Origin: Bilamarchaeum sp050303335
GTDB taxonomy: Archaea; Micrarchaeota; Micrarchaeia; Anstonellales; Bilamarchaeaceae
Assembly (NCBI GenBank): GCA_050303335.1
Contig: JBNLBN010000027.1
Location: 1-15,472 of the forward strand
Length of the DNA: 15,472 bases
Direction of reading: 5' to 3'
Positions 5,975-12,345 of the stretch are shown here, one piece after another (the stretch's first letter is position 1; the number at the start of each line of letters is the position of its first letter). The position numbers and the translations under genes are program-made. A model generated the notes under the pieces. The model was given only the letters and a program-made list of their open reading frames with translations, was not told the DNA's origin and did not search any database.

Positions 5975-6616
5975 CTATCTCCTAACGAGAACGTTCCATA
6001 TCTCCCTGTCCCCGTTCTCGGATGCCAATGTGAAAGCAGTCTCTCCTGCCCTGTTCCTGACCTTGGTGTCAGCCTGTTTCGACATTATGAATTCAACCAT
6101 CTCAAGATTCCCGCTCCTTACTGCAAGCATAAGAGGAGTATCCCCATCGTTGTTCATCCTGTTTATGTCTTCTTTTTCAACGAGCAGATCGACCAGTTCT
6201 ATATGTTCATTTGAAACAGCCGCATGGAGGGCAGAATTCCCCTCGTTGTTGCTTGCCCTGATATCTGCACCTGCTGCAATGAGCCTCTCTGCAACCTTCA
6301 TATTTCCGTATTCACATGATACTATCAATGCAGTGTCCCCGTAGTCATTCTTCGCATTTATCCGTGCCTTCTCGTTCAGAAGAAACTGCAGGCAGCTGAA
6401 ACTCGAGCATCTGGCCGCGTAGATGATCGGGGTGTCGCCGTTTTCAAGGCGAATCTCTGTTCCTGATTTGCCGACTGTCTTTCTCAGTTCGGAAAAATTG
6501 TCATGGGAGATGATCCTCATTATCCTCCCCTTCTCATCAAGAATCTTTTCGAAGAGTGGACCTGTCCTTTCTGCAACCCACAATAAGGGGTCCGGTTTTT
6601 TGAATCTGTACTGCAT
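5975..6616 (-). CDS. Ankyrin-repeat protein
   Basis: A 213-residue protein with no signal peptide. After a roughly 58-residue N-terminal part come five ankyrin repeats. They are recognisable by xGDTPxxxAxxxGNxxxVxxLLxxGADxxxxN-type units beginning near residues 59 (NGDTPIIYAAR), 92 (YGDTALIVSCEYGN), 125 (EGNSALHAAVSNEH), 157 (DGDTPLMLAVRSGN) and 190 (AGETAFTLASENGD, the capping repeat). Such proteins bind other proteins; the partner is unknown. GGAGGA (6618-6623 on the plus-strand map) sits unusually close, about 1-2 nt, before the ATG. The gene starts 14 nt after the stop of the membrane-anchored protein upstream, so they are probably co-transcribed and may act together. Confidence 0.88.
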   Translation of the reverse strand: MQYRFKKPDPLLWVAERTGPLFEKILDEKGRIMRIISHDNFSELRKTVGKSGTEIRLENGDTPIIYAARCSSFSCLQFLLNEKARINAKNDYGDTALIVSCEYGNMKVAERLIAAGADIRASNNEGNSALHAAVSNEHIELVDLLVEKEDINRMNNDGDTPLMLAVRSGNLEMVEFIMSKQADTKVRNRAGETAFTLASENGDREIWNVLVRR

Positions 6617-6630
6617 ATCCTCCCAATTAG

Positions 6631-6978
6631 TTATTGTTTTTTCTTACCTATAATCCTTTCCATCACGGTTATCTCATCCTGGATGTCAAGCTTGTCATCA
6701 ATCCCGCACTTGGATGCCATGAGCCTGGCCTCATTGAACTGTCCTGCTTTGGCGTAGTTTATCCCTGCTTCGCGGAAGTTCCCGTCAATCCGCGATATCT
6801 CGGCCATTTTCCTGTGTTCCGCCTTTTCTTCCGATGCAGGGGCCGTTTCATTTGCAATCCTGCTTCTGTTAACCATGTATCTTGAAATGTCTTCGTAGGC
6901 CCCGTATCCTGCAAATGACAATGATGCAACTGCCAGGGTAAAACCTCCTGCTAGTGCTGCCTTCCTCATTTTGGACAT
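6631..6978 (-). CDS. Membrane-anchored helical-repeat protein, family not recognised
   Basis: A 115-residue protein. It has a basic N-terminus (MSKMRK) and one hydrophobic helix from about 7 to 27 that ends in small residues and could be an anchor or an uncleaved signal. A charged linker (30-60) follows. Residues 58-92 (AEISRIDGNFREAGINYAKAGQFNEARLMASKCG) have the A..G.F..A...Y..AG....A pattern of a TPR-like helical pair. Topology is uncertain. It is the first gene of a two-gene unit with the ankyrin protein; an anchored scaffold is inference. A TATA-like box is centred 27 nt upstream and AGGTAT immediately precedes the ATG. Confidence 0.65.
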   Translation of the reverse strand: MSKMRKAALAGGFTLAVASLSFAGYGAYEDISRYMVNRSRIANETAPASEEKAEHRKMAEISRIDGNFREAGINYAKAGQFNEARLMASKCGIDDKLDIQDEITVMERIIGKKKQ

Positions 6979-7000
6979 ATACCTGTTTTGAATAAAAGTG

Positions 7001-7010
7001 TTTAAAAATA
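7001..7010 (-). promoter_or_regulatory. TATA box for the anchored TPR-like/ankyrin unit
   Basis: TATTTTTAAA on the minus strand, centred about 27 nt upstream of the ATG at 6978. Confidence 0.45.
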
Positions 7011-7179
7011 TAATCCTATGGTTTTAATGCTGCAATCGGGCCTGAAATCCGAAGCGCAAATCCATAACTGTCTGGAAAGAGATCCCCTCAGTTCTCGAAA
7101 ATCAACCCGGAATACTGTTCTCAAGCAGCGTAACCAGAAAATCCTTGATCAGGCCGTTGTATTCCATGATGAAAAAAAT
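7011..7179. other. Gap with no convincing gene
   Basis: This stretch between two minus-strand genes has no recognisable RNA fold or protein family. On the minus strand a 21-codon ORF (7102-7167, peptide beginning MEYNGLIKDFLV) starts 12 nt after the stop of the orphan gene at 7180-7527. It reads like a short amphipathic helix but is too short to call. A plus-strand ORF from 7018 has no promoter at usable distance and no recognisable content. Confidence 0.4.
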
Positions 7180-7527
7180 CTATCTATTCAATGGATAGAG
7201 GTAGAACGTCAGGCTGCCTGATACTACTTCCATCCGCCTCTCAGAATCCGCATTGTATGGCACGCTGTCGTCAAGTACAAGCTTCCAGAATTTTCCCTTG
7301 CTGTTTATGAGATAGGTGTTCTCTGCAGTCTTCTTTGCAAAAGTCATCCCGGCAACGAATTCCCGGAGGTTGAAAAGCTTTCCCCTGGCATCCTCAAGAA
7401 GAAGAGCCACCTCGTCCTTTGTTCCCTGCGGAGGCTCCGGAGCAGGTTTACTTTTGATACCCCTGGTCCGGTCCATGGAGCCTACAGGAATGATGCTACT
7501 GACTACAACTGGCGGTTTTTTTTCCAT
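7180..7527 (-). CDS. Hypothetical protein downstream of EF-1 alpha
   Basis: A 115-residue protein of unrecognised family. The first 40 residues are Pro- and Lys-rich and probably disordered (MEKKPPVVVSS... KSKPAPEPPQGTKDE). From about 41 a compact domain follows: a helix (VALLLEDARGKLFNLREFVAGMTF) and then likely beta-strands (TYLINSKGKFWKLVLDD, RRMEVVSGSLTFYLYPLNR). No membrane segment or metal motif is seen. The ATG at 7527 was chosen over longer in-frame forms, which would run back through the EF-1 alpha stop, because a TATA box (TTTTAAAA) is centred 27 nt upstream, immediately beyond that stop codon. Codon use resembles the neighbours. Confidence 0.6.
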   Translation of the reverse strand: MEKKPPVVVSSIIPVGSMDRTRGIKSKPAPEPPQGTKDEVALLLEDARGKLFNLREFVAGMTFAKKTAENTYLINSKGKFWKLVLDDSVPYNADSERRMEVVSGSLTFYLYPLNR

Positions 7528-7541
7528 GTGTAAAAATAAGT

Positions 7542-7549
7542 AAAAAAAA
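7542..7549 (-). terminator. T8 tract after EF-1 alpha
   Basis: Eight Ts on the minus strand, 9 nt past the EF-1 alpha stop codon; a likely oligo-T termination site. It lies between the TATA box (7551-7558) and the start of the next gene. Confidence 0.45.
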
Positions 7550-7550
7550 G

Positions 7551-7558
7551 TTTTAAAA
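7551..7558 (-). promoter_or_regulatory. TATA box for the orphan gene at 7180-7527
   Basis: TTTTAAAA directly adjoining the EF-1 alpha stop codon and centred 27 nt upstream of the ATG at 7527. It supports an independent leaderless transcript. Confidence 0.5.
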
Positions 7559-8827
7559 TTAAGCTGATCGTGGCTTGACTTCCAGGACGACACCGGCAGC
7601 AACTGTCTGGCCCATGTCCCTGATTGCAAACCTTCCAAGTGGAGCGAAGTCCTGGAACTTTTCAATTACCATTGGCTTCAATGGCTTGATCTTGACGACT
7701 GCAACATCACCGGTCTTGATGAAATCCGGCTTTCCTGCAGACTGTCCTGACTTCGGATCCTTCTTTTCAACGATCTCAATGACCTTTCCTGCAAACTGTG
7801 CCGTGTGGATGTGCATTACAGGAGTGTATCCTACTGAAATTGCTGTCGGGTGGTTCAGCACAACTACCTGTGCAGTGAATTCGTCAGCGACTGTCGGCGG
7901 GTTTGATGAAGGTCCGATAACGTCTCCCCTCTTGATGTCTTTCTTGTCGACACCCTTAAGGTTGAAACCGACGTTGTCTCCGGGGTTTGCCTGCTTCAGT
8001 TCCTGGTGGTGCATCTCGATCTTCTTGACTTCACCCTTTGCCCCTGAAGGCATGACGACTACCGTCTCTCCCGGCTTCATGACACCTGTCTCGACTCTTC
8101 CTACAGGCACTGTACCGTGTCCTGTTACTGTGAACACATCCTGGATCGGGAGCCTCAACGGCTTGTCAGATGGTTTTGGAGGCACCTTGAAAGAGTTGAT
8201 GATCTCGATCAGTGTCGGACCGTTGTACCATGGAGTATTCTCCGATTTCTTCGTAATGTTGTCTCCTGCGTAGCCTGATCCCGGAAGGAATACGATCTCG
8301 TCAGTCTTGTAACCGATTCCCTTAAGGAGATCGATTGCCGCCTGTTTCACCTTCTTGTATTCTTCTTCCTTGTATCCGACTGCGTCCATCTTGTTCAGAT
8401 TGACAGCGATCTGGTTGATACCGAGCACCTTTGCAAGGAATGCGTGTTCCTTTGTCTGCGGCTGGATACCATCCTTAACTGATATTACGAGCACTGCCGC
8501 ATCAGCCTGTGATGCACCAGTGATCATGTTCTTGACGAAGTCCCGGTGTCCCGGTGCATCAATGATCGTGCAGTGATACTTGTTCGTTTCGAATTCCTTG
8601 TGTGCGATGTCGATCGTAACACCACGTTCTCTTTCTTCCTTGAGAGAATCCATGACGTATGCGAATTCGAAAGTATCCTTTCCAAATTTCTTTGCTTCAT
8701 CCTTCAATTTGTTGAGGACCTGCTCAGAAACTGCTCCTGTCTCATACAGGACTCTTCCTACGCTTGTTGACTTACCAGAGTCAACGTGTCCGATAAACAC
8801 TAAGTTCAAGTGTTCTTTTTCTGCCAT
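7559..8827 (-). CDS. tuf: Translation elongation factor EF-1 alpha
   Basis: A 422-residue GTPase of normal archaeal length. The P-loop is GHVDSGKS (13-20), switch I includes the ERERGVTID stretch (66-73), G3 is DAPGH (90-94) and G4 is NKMD (145-148). Domains 2 and 3 follow with the family landmarks (LRLPIQDVFTVTGHGTVPVGRV; ending GRFAIRDMGQTVAAGVV). It brings aminoacyl-tRNA to the ribosome as a GTP complex. AGGAGGT at 8834-8840 lies 6 nt before the ATG, the best Shine-Dalgarno site in the window. The TATA box lies about 63 nt upstream, so this gene has a real leader of roughly 35 nt, unlike most neighbours. Confidence 0.96.
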   Translation of the reverse strand: MAEKEHLNLVFIGHVDSGKSTSVGRVLYETGAVSEQVLNKLKDEAKKFGKDTFEFAYVMDSLKEERERGVTIDIAHKEFETNKYHCTIIDAPGHRDFVKNMITGASQADAAVLVISVKDGIQPQTKEHAFLAKVLGINQIAVNLNKMDAVGYKEEEYKKVKQAAIDLLKGIGYKTDEIVFLPGSGYAGDNITKKSENTPWYNGPTLIEIINSFKVPPKPSDKPLRLPIQDVFTVTGHGTVPVGRVETGVMKPGETVVVMPSGAKGEVKKIEMHHQELKQANPGDNVGFNLKGVDKKDIKRGDVIGPSSNPPTVADEFTAQVVVLNHPTAISVGYTPVMHIHTAQFAGKVIEIVEKKDPKSGQSAGKPDFIKTGDVAVVKIKPLKPMVIEKFQDFAPLGRFAIRDMGQTVAAGVVLEVKPRSA

Positions 8828-8848
8828 TTTATTACCTCCTAAATCAAA

Positions 8849-8876
8849 ATCCTTAGAATAAGGTGATGTAAGGATT
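8849..8876 (-). promoter_or_regulatory. Inverted repeats in the EF-1 alpha leader region
   Basis: AATCCTTA (8849-8856) and TAAGGATT (8869-8876) are a perfect 8-bp inverted repeat. Within it CCTTA-GAA-TAAGG (8851-8863) forms a competing 5-bp hairpin. The repeats span the predicted transcription start and leader just upstream of AGGAGGT, so they could act as an operator or as alternative RNA hairpins. Confidence 0.35.
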
Positions 8877-8883
8877 AATGCGA

Positions 8884-8896
8884 GATATTTTTAAAT
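8884..8896 (-). promoter_or_regulatory. TATA box for EF-1 alpha
   Basis: ATTTAAAAATATC on the minus strand. Start of transcription about 26 nt downstream would fall near 8864, giving a leader of roughly 35 nt with the AGGAGGT site. Confidence 0.5.
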
Positions 8897-8915
8897 TTAA
8901 CCTTGGATCGCATCA

Positions 8916-8924
8916 ATTATAAAC
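8916..8924 (+). promoter_or_regulatory. TATA box for the orphan gene at 8947-9231
   Basis: ATTATAAAC centred 27 nt upstream of the ATG at 8947, back-to-back with the EF-1 alpha promoter. Confidence 0.5.
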
Positions 8925-8946
8925 ATTTATTCCTATTATTAGTAAC

Positions 8947-9231
8947 ATGAATTACAAACTTCACCTTCCAGTCCTCAAATCAAACCCGGATTTCAGGGGC
9001 AAACTGCCTGTTCTGGATGATTCAGAGAGAAAATATTTCGTCCTGCGCAACTGGAGGCCGCTATGCCAGCTTTTTCTCTGCAAGGGCCAGAGCCTTACAG
9101 ACTCAATGGAGATGGGAAAGGCAATGCTCCAGGCAACAGAAGGGGTAAGGGTAAGGGATGAATTCTTCGAAATAGAAAGAAGGGAAATACAGATCGGAAT
9201 CTCATTTATCGAAAAAATCAGGGGAATATAA
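8947..9231 (+). CDS. Hypothetical protein divergent from EF-1 alpha
   Basis: A 94-residue soluble protein of unrecognised family. It is basic and mixed alpha/beta in appearance: MNYKLHLPVLKSNPDFRGKLPV at the start, a central LRNWRPLCQLFLCKGQSLTDSMEMGKAMLQ with two cysteines, and a charged C-terminal half (EGVRVRDEFFEIERREIQIG). There is no signal peptide, membrane helix or zinc ribbon. The plus-strand frame is preferred to an overlapping minus-strand frame (8961-9248), which is Ser/Ile-rich in the way shadow frames are, because a TATA box is centred 27 nt upstream of this ATG and a terminator-like element follows its stop. Confidence 0.6.
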   Translation: MNYKLHLPVLKSNPDFRGKLPVLDDSERKYFVLRNWRPLCQLFLCKGQSLTDSMEMGKAMLQATEGVRVRDEFFEIERREIQIGISFIEKIRGI

Positions 9232-9276
9232 AGAGGGGAATGGTACACCTATTGGCTCCACTCCTCCCCCACTCTT

Positions 9277-9289
9277 CTCCAAATTGGAG
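9277..9289 (+). repeat. Short palindrome CTCCAAATTGGAG
   Basis: A perfect 6-bp inverted repeat around a single central A, lying between the orphan gene and the terminator-like element. Confidence 0.35.
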
Positions 9290-9316
9290 ATTATTCGATT
9301 TGCGGATAATTTTTTT
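9289..9316 (+). terminator. Hairpin plus T-run after the orphan gene
   Basis: ATTATTCG - ATTTG - CGGATAAT forms an 8-bp stem with one G-U type mismatch, followed at once by seven Ts. It resembles an intrinsic terminator and lies about 60 nt past the stop at 9231. The rest of the 9232-9409 gap holds only the promoter of the next gene. Confidence 0.4.
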
Positions 9317-9379
9317 ATAGCTGAATTTTTACGCCGGAGAATCAAAATCATAAATTTCCATAATAAGCTCCAATAATAC

Positions 9380-9388
9380 TATATAAAT
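9380..9388 (+). promoter_or_regulatory. TATA box for the Cys-rich protein gene
   Basis: TATATAAAT centred 26 nt upstream of the ATG at 9410. A GAGGAT at 9396-9401 is also present before the start. Confidence 0.55.
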
Positions 9389-9409
9389 TTTACCTGAGGA
9401 TAAGCCACC

Positions 9410-10612
9410 ATGGCTTATAAATACAAATCTGAAGAGGACAAAAGTATCGTTCCTCTCATCGGGCTTCTTGTCGTTCTTATCATTGTTGTCGGAGGAGCGT
9501 TGTTCCTCCTGCTTTCAAGTCCGTCTCAGGAACAGGACAATCCCCTCATACTTCCGAACGTGAGTGTCCCGGACAACGAGACCCTCGTCATTGATGTAAA
9601 CACCTCCGAGCCTGCGTGCGAAGACGACTGCCATTATGAAAAAGCCATAATATCAGAGCAATATGACGAGTGCAAGAAAATCGAGAACTCTACTCTCAAG
9701 GAAAACTGCTTCGAGCAGCTTTCAGATGTTTCTCTGCCATCCTGCCTTGAAGTCGATGATGCCGAGAAGAAATCATTCTGCATTACCGGGTTCGCGGTTG
9801 CGAACAAGGACCTGGATCTCTGCGATCTGGTGGAAGTTGGAAGGATAGACTGCATCAAGCAGATCGATTCCTGCTATGGCGAGGATAACGAGGAGCTATG
9901 CCGAGCACTGCTCAACAATAATCCTGATCTCTGCGAATACGACACGGACTGCCTGATGAACTACAGCCTTTCGAATGCCGATTCCGAATCATGTTCGCTT
10001 ATCCAGAATGAAGTGGTATCAAAAGGCTGCGAATCCGCGGTAAAGAAATCTGACAAGTGCTACGAATTGGACCTGAAGTCCGAACGCGACTATTGCTATC
10101 AGATCTATGCCCTCAACACCAATGACTACAAGACATGCACTTCCATCACGCCCGGCACCCCCTACCATCTTAACTGCCTCTCCATGTTTGCAGCATCATC
10201 CATGGACTACACGATCTGCGATGCAGGAAACCTCCAGCTTGACGACAAGTGGGCGTGCTATACGAATTACTCGCTCCTAAGCGGGGATACATCCGGATGT
10301 TATGCGATCCACGAACTCGCCTCGACAAACAGGTTCAAGTGCGCGTTCGAATTTGCAAAGAAATACGGCGATCCGTCCGCATGCCAGGTTATACAGTCCC
10401 TGCCCTCAAGGGATACCTGCTACCAGGGATCCATAATATACTCCAACGAGAACCTTGACGCGGACGCATGCAAGAACATAACTGACTTTGTCTGGAGAAA
10501 CAAGTGCTACAACCAGGCAGCGATAAAATCAGATGACGTATCAATATGTGAAAAAATAGATGAAGGATTTGCAAGGAAGGCATGCATGGACGCATACAAG
10601 CTTGCAAATTAG
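9410..10612 (+). CDS. Exported, membrane-anchored Cys-rich repeat protein
   Basis: A 400-residue protein. A charged N-terminus (MAYKYKSEEDKS) precedes a single strong membrane helix (about 13-36, SIVPLIGLLVVLIIVVGGALFLLL). An acidic, Ser/Pro/Thr-containing linker with NxT/S sites (NVS, NET, NTS) follows. From about residue 68 to the end come roughly 28 cysteines, spaced as pairs in units of about 25-35 residues: C-x-x-I...x-C....A....xD...xC (examples: CKKIENSTLKENCFEQL; CTSITPGTPYHLNCLSMFA; CEKIDEGFARKACMDAY). The even cysteine count and outside location suggest disulfide-braced helical repeats. The family is not named with confidence; surface adhesion or cell-contact roles are inference. 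It ends 1 nt from the convergent S2 stop codon. Confidence 0.85.
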   Translation: MAYKYKSEEDKSIVPLIGLLVVLIIVVGGALFLLLSSPSQEQDNPLILPNVSVPDNETLVIDVNTSEPACEDDCHYEKAIISEQYDECKKIENSTLKENCFEQLSDVSLPSCLEVDDAEKKSFCITGFAVANKDLDLCDLVEVGRIDCIKQIDSCYGEDNEELCRALLNNNPDLCEYDTDCLMNYSLSNADSESCSLIQNEVVSKGCESAVKKSDKCYELDLKSERDYCYQIYALNTNDYKTCTSITPGTPYHLNCLSMFAASSMDYTICDAGNLQLDDKWACYTNYSLLSGDTSGCYAIHELASTNRFKCAFEFAKKYGDPSACQVIQSLPSRDTCYQGSIIYSNENLDADACKNITDFVWRNKCYNQAAIKSDDVSICEKIDEGFARKACMDAYKLAN

Positions 10613-10613
10613 A

Positions 10614-11531
10614 TTATTCTTTTTCCTTGGCTTTCTTCTCTTCTTTTACCTCAACCTTAGCTTCTTTTTCCTTGGCTTTCTTCTCTTCTTTTACCTCAAC
10701 CTTAGCGGTTTCCTCCTTGGATTCCTCAGGCTTTTCTTCTTTTGCTTCGGATTTCTTCTCTTCCTTTGCCTCGGATTTCTTCGTTTCAGATTCCTTTGAA
10801 GGTTTCTCTTTCTTTTCCTCGGATTTCTTCCCTTTTGGTTCCTCCTTGGATTCCTTTTCCTTAGCAGGTTTTTCAGCCTTCTCCTCTTCCACTGCTTCAG
10901 GAGTTTCCTCGACCTTCTTCTCCTCGACGAACTGCTCGAAGTGGCCTACATCATACTTGAACTCGTCATATGACTTGATCGTTCCCTGATGCATCATCAC
11001 TTCCCTTGCAAGTATGTAGAATACGAGCGCGAGCGACCTCTTACCCTTGTTGTTTACTGGGACTACGAGGTCTATGTTCTTTGTCTCGTTATCAGTATCG
11101 CAGAATCCGATTACCATGACACCGGTTTTCTTGCTCTCGTTCAATGCCTGCCTTTCACCTTTCGGGTCGCAGACTATGATCAGTTTCGGCTCGATGAATC
11201 TCTGGTACTGGATGTTCGTCATAGTTCCAGGTACATACCTTCCCTTGATGACATTGACGCCAGTAAGCTGTGCAAATCTTGTTGCCGGGTTGCTCGAATA
11301 GATACGTGAAGCAACAACCGAAACCTCCTCAGGCTTGAACTTGTTGATCATTGCCGCTGCCTCCATGATCTTGTCAGCAGACTGTCTCAAGTCCAGAATG
11401 TAGAGCCCGTCATCCCTTCTCTTGAAGATGAAGTGCCTCATGTCGTTTGTCCTGATCTTCGTTCCGATGTGTACACCGGATTCCAAAAACAATTCCTGTT
11501 TAACGGGCATGCCGTCATTTTCTTCTGCCAT
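10614..11531 (-). CDS. rpsB: Ribosomal protein S2 with long Lys/Glu tail
   Basis: A 305-residue protein. Residues 1-200 match archaeal S2/SA: LFLESGVHIGTKIRTNDMRHFIF..., RSADKI-type helix, FxPGTMTN (RYVPGTMTNIQYQRFIEPKLIIVCDP), and the VNNKGKRSLALVFYILAREVM stretch. It belongs to the small subunit near the mRNA exit. Residues 205-305 are an unusual low-complexity tail of Lys, Glu, Ala and Ser, ending in two near-identical 15-residue units (EAKVEVKEEKKAKEK). Usual archaeal S2 is about 200-230 residues. The ATG at 11531 is preferred over a GTG at 11540 because AGGTGA at 11538-11543, which includes that GTG, is correctly placed as its ribosome binding site. A TATA box lies 27 nt upstream of the ATG. 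Confidence 0.93.
   Translation of the reverse strand: MAEENDGMPVKQELFLESGVHIGTKIRTNDMRHFIFKRRDDGLYILDLRQSADKIMEAAAMINKFKPEEVSVVASRIYSSNPATRFAQLTGVNVIKGRYVPGTMTNIQYQRFIEPKLIIVCDPKGERQALNESKKTGVMVIGFCDTDNETKNIDLVVPVNNKGKRSLALVFYILAREVMMHQGTIKSYDEFKYDVGHFEQFVEEKKVEETPEAVEEEKAEKPAKEKESKEEPKGKKSEEKKEKPSKESETKKSEAKEEKKSEAKEEKPEESKEETAKVEVKEEKKAKEKEAKVEVKEEKKAKEKE
10619..10706 (-). repeat. 45-bp tandem duplication in the S2 tail
   Basis: Bases 10619-10661 are repeated without change at 10664-10706 (43 identical positions at 45-bp spacing). The repeat encodes two in-frame copies of a 15-residue Lys/Glu unit at the C-terminus of S2. Near-perfect DNA identity suggests a recent duplication, or slippage. 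Confidence 0.85.
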
Positions 11532-11553
11532 ATTTTTCACCTGTTTCAGCTTC

Positions 11554-11563
11554 CCTTATAATC
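11554..11563 (-). promoter_or_regulatory. TATA box for S2
   Basis: GATTATAAGG on the minus strand, centred 27 nt upstream of the ATG at 11531. This predicts a leaderless start even though an AGGTGA site is present. Confidence 0.45.
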
Positions 11564-11607
11564 CTCAATCGCAGGTTTTTGTAATTGAGAAAACCAGGAA
11601 GCTAATT

Positions 11608-11624
11608 GATACTCTGGGAGTATC
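11608..11624. promoter_or_regulatory. Perfect dyad GATACTC-TGG-GAGTATC
   Basis: A 7-bp perfect inverted repeat with a 3-nt centre in the divergent gap between S2 and the orphan gene at 11734. It lies about 45 bp upstream of the S2 TATA box and about 70 bp upstream of the other. It could be an operator. The rest of the 11541-11733 gap is AT-rich and shows only the two promoters. Confidence 0.4.
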
Positions 11625-11694
11625 TTTCATATATCAAATGGCTTCACTTTATATTTGTTTCTCATAGCGGTCGAAATCATCAAAAATACAAATA

Positions 11695-11702
11695 TTTATA
11701 AG
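11695..11702 (+). promoter_or_regulatory. TATA box for the orphan gene at 11734-12336
   Basis: TTTATAAG centred 35 nt upstream of the ATG, giving a short leader of roughly 9 nt. Confidence 0.45.
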
Positions 11703-11733
11703 CATTATTGTGCACTAATTATAACAGATACAT

Positions 11734-12336
11734 ATGAATTTTCGTAAAAAAGATATAAAAACGGAAGTAAAATCCGGGGATTTTTCCAGGCTTAAAGCAT
11801 CGCCAGATTTAACCCTTCACAGAAGCATTGAAGCAGCAAGGAGAACTCTCCGCCAATACTCTTCAGACTTAGAGCATTTAAAAGGTTTAGAGCTTGGTTT
11901 TGCTTATAGTGCAGCATCCGATATTGTTGATGAAGTGGCAGAGGTAATAGAAATGGGCGGGAGAGGCCTATTGCCAGACCTTTGGAATCTTACTTCAAAT
12001 CCAAATATATCAGAGGCTGCCCTAGCTGGCGTTTATAATCTCACCATAAAAGGAATAGATATTTCACCAATCAAGTCAGAGCTTAGGAAATTCGCAGAAG
12101 AAAGAACTGATCCAAAAAACCCAACATATGAATTCTTGCTTGCTTGCGAAGTACTTGATGCGATCGGGGAAGACCTAGTTGCAGGCCAATTAATTGAAAC
12201 TCGTATTAAAAACTGCAAAGATGCAGGTGTTTTAAGCGATGAGCTAAAGTCGATAGGACGGCATTCTGATATTGGTGATATGGGAGTTTCATCAAAATTC
12301 CTCACCAAATATGGACTCCGGCAAAACGAGGATTAA
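11734..12336 (+). CDS. Hypothetical helical protein, AT-rich gene
   Basis: A 200-residue protein of unrecognised family, predicted soluble and almost all helical. The middle (about 75-155) reads as helical pairs: GLLPDLWNLTSNPNISEAALAGVYNLTIKGIDISPIKSELRKFAEERTDPKNPTYEFLLACEVLDAIGEDLVAGQLIETRI. The L..L...P.I.EAAL....L..... pattern hints at HEAT-like repeats, which is tentative. No catalytic motif, membrane segment or cysteine cluster is seen. Its codons are visibly richer in A/T-ending forms than those of neighbouring genes (gca, tta, aaa, att). It lies beside a tRNA gene, a common place for acquired DNA. Horizontal transfer is possible, but no integrase or repeat is visible. Confidence 0.65.
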   Translation: MNFRKKDIKTEVKSGDFSRLKASPDLTLHRSIEAARRTLRQYSSDLEHLKGLELGFAYSAASDIVDEVAEVIEMGGRGLLPDLWNLTSNPNISEAALAGVYNLTIKGIDISPIKSELRKFAEERTDPKNPTYEFLLACEVLDAIGEDLVAGQLIETRIKNCKDAGVLSDELKSIGRHSDIGDMGVSSKFLTKYGLRQNED

Positions 12337-12345
12337 TAAAATAAA

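Noticed and set aside
7018..7221. Plus-strand 67-codon frame
   Set aside because: The only TATA-like sequence is about 10 nt upstream, too close, and belongs to the minus-strand gene. It overlaps the end of the minus-strand orphan gene and has no recognisable content.
8961..9248. Minus-strand 95-codon frame opposite the orphan gene at 8947
   Set aside because: Biased Ser/Ile/Leu composition typical of a shadow frame, and no promoter at the right distance. The plus-strand frame has a well-placed TATA box and a terminator-like element.
10560..10989. Plus-strand frames rich in Phe, Leu and Ser that look like membrane proteins
   Set aside because: They are the complement of the Lys/Glu-rich S2 tail; AAG/GAA codons read backwards give Phe/Leu/Ser. 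No promoter, and S2 is certain.
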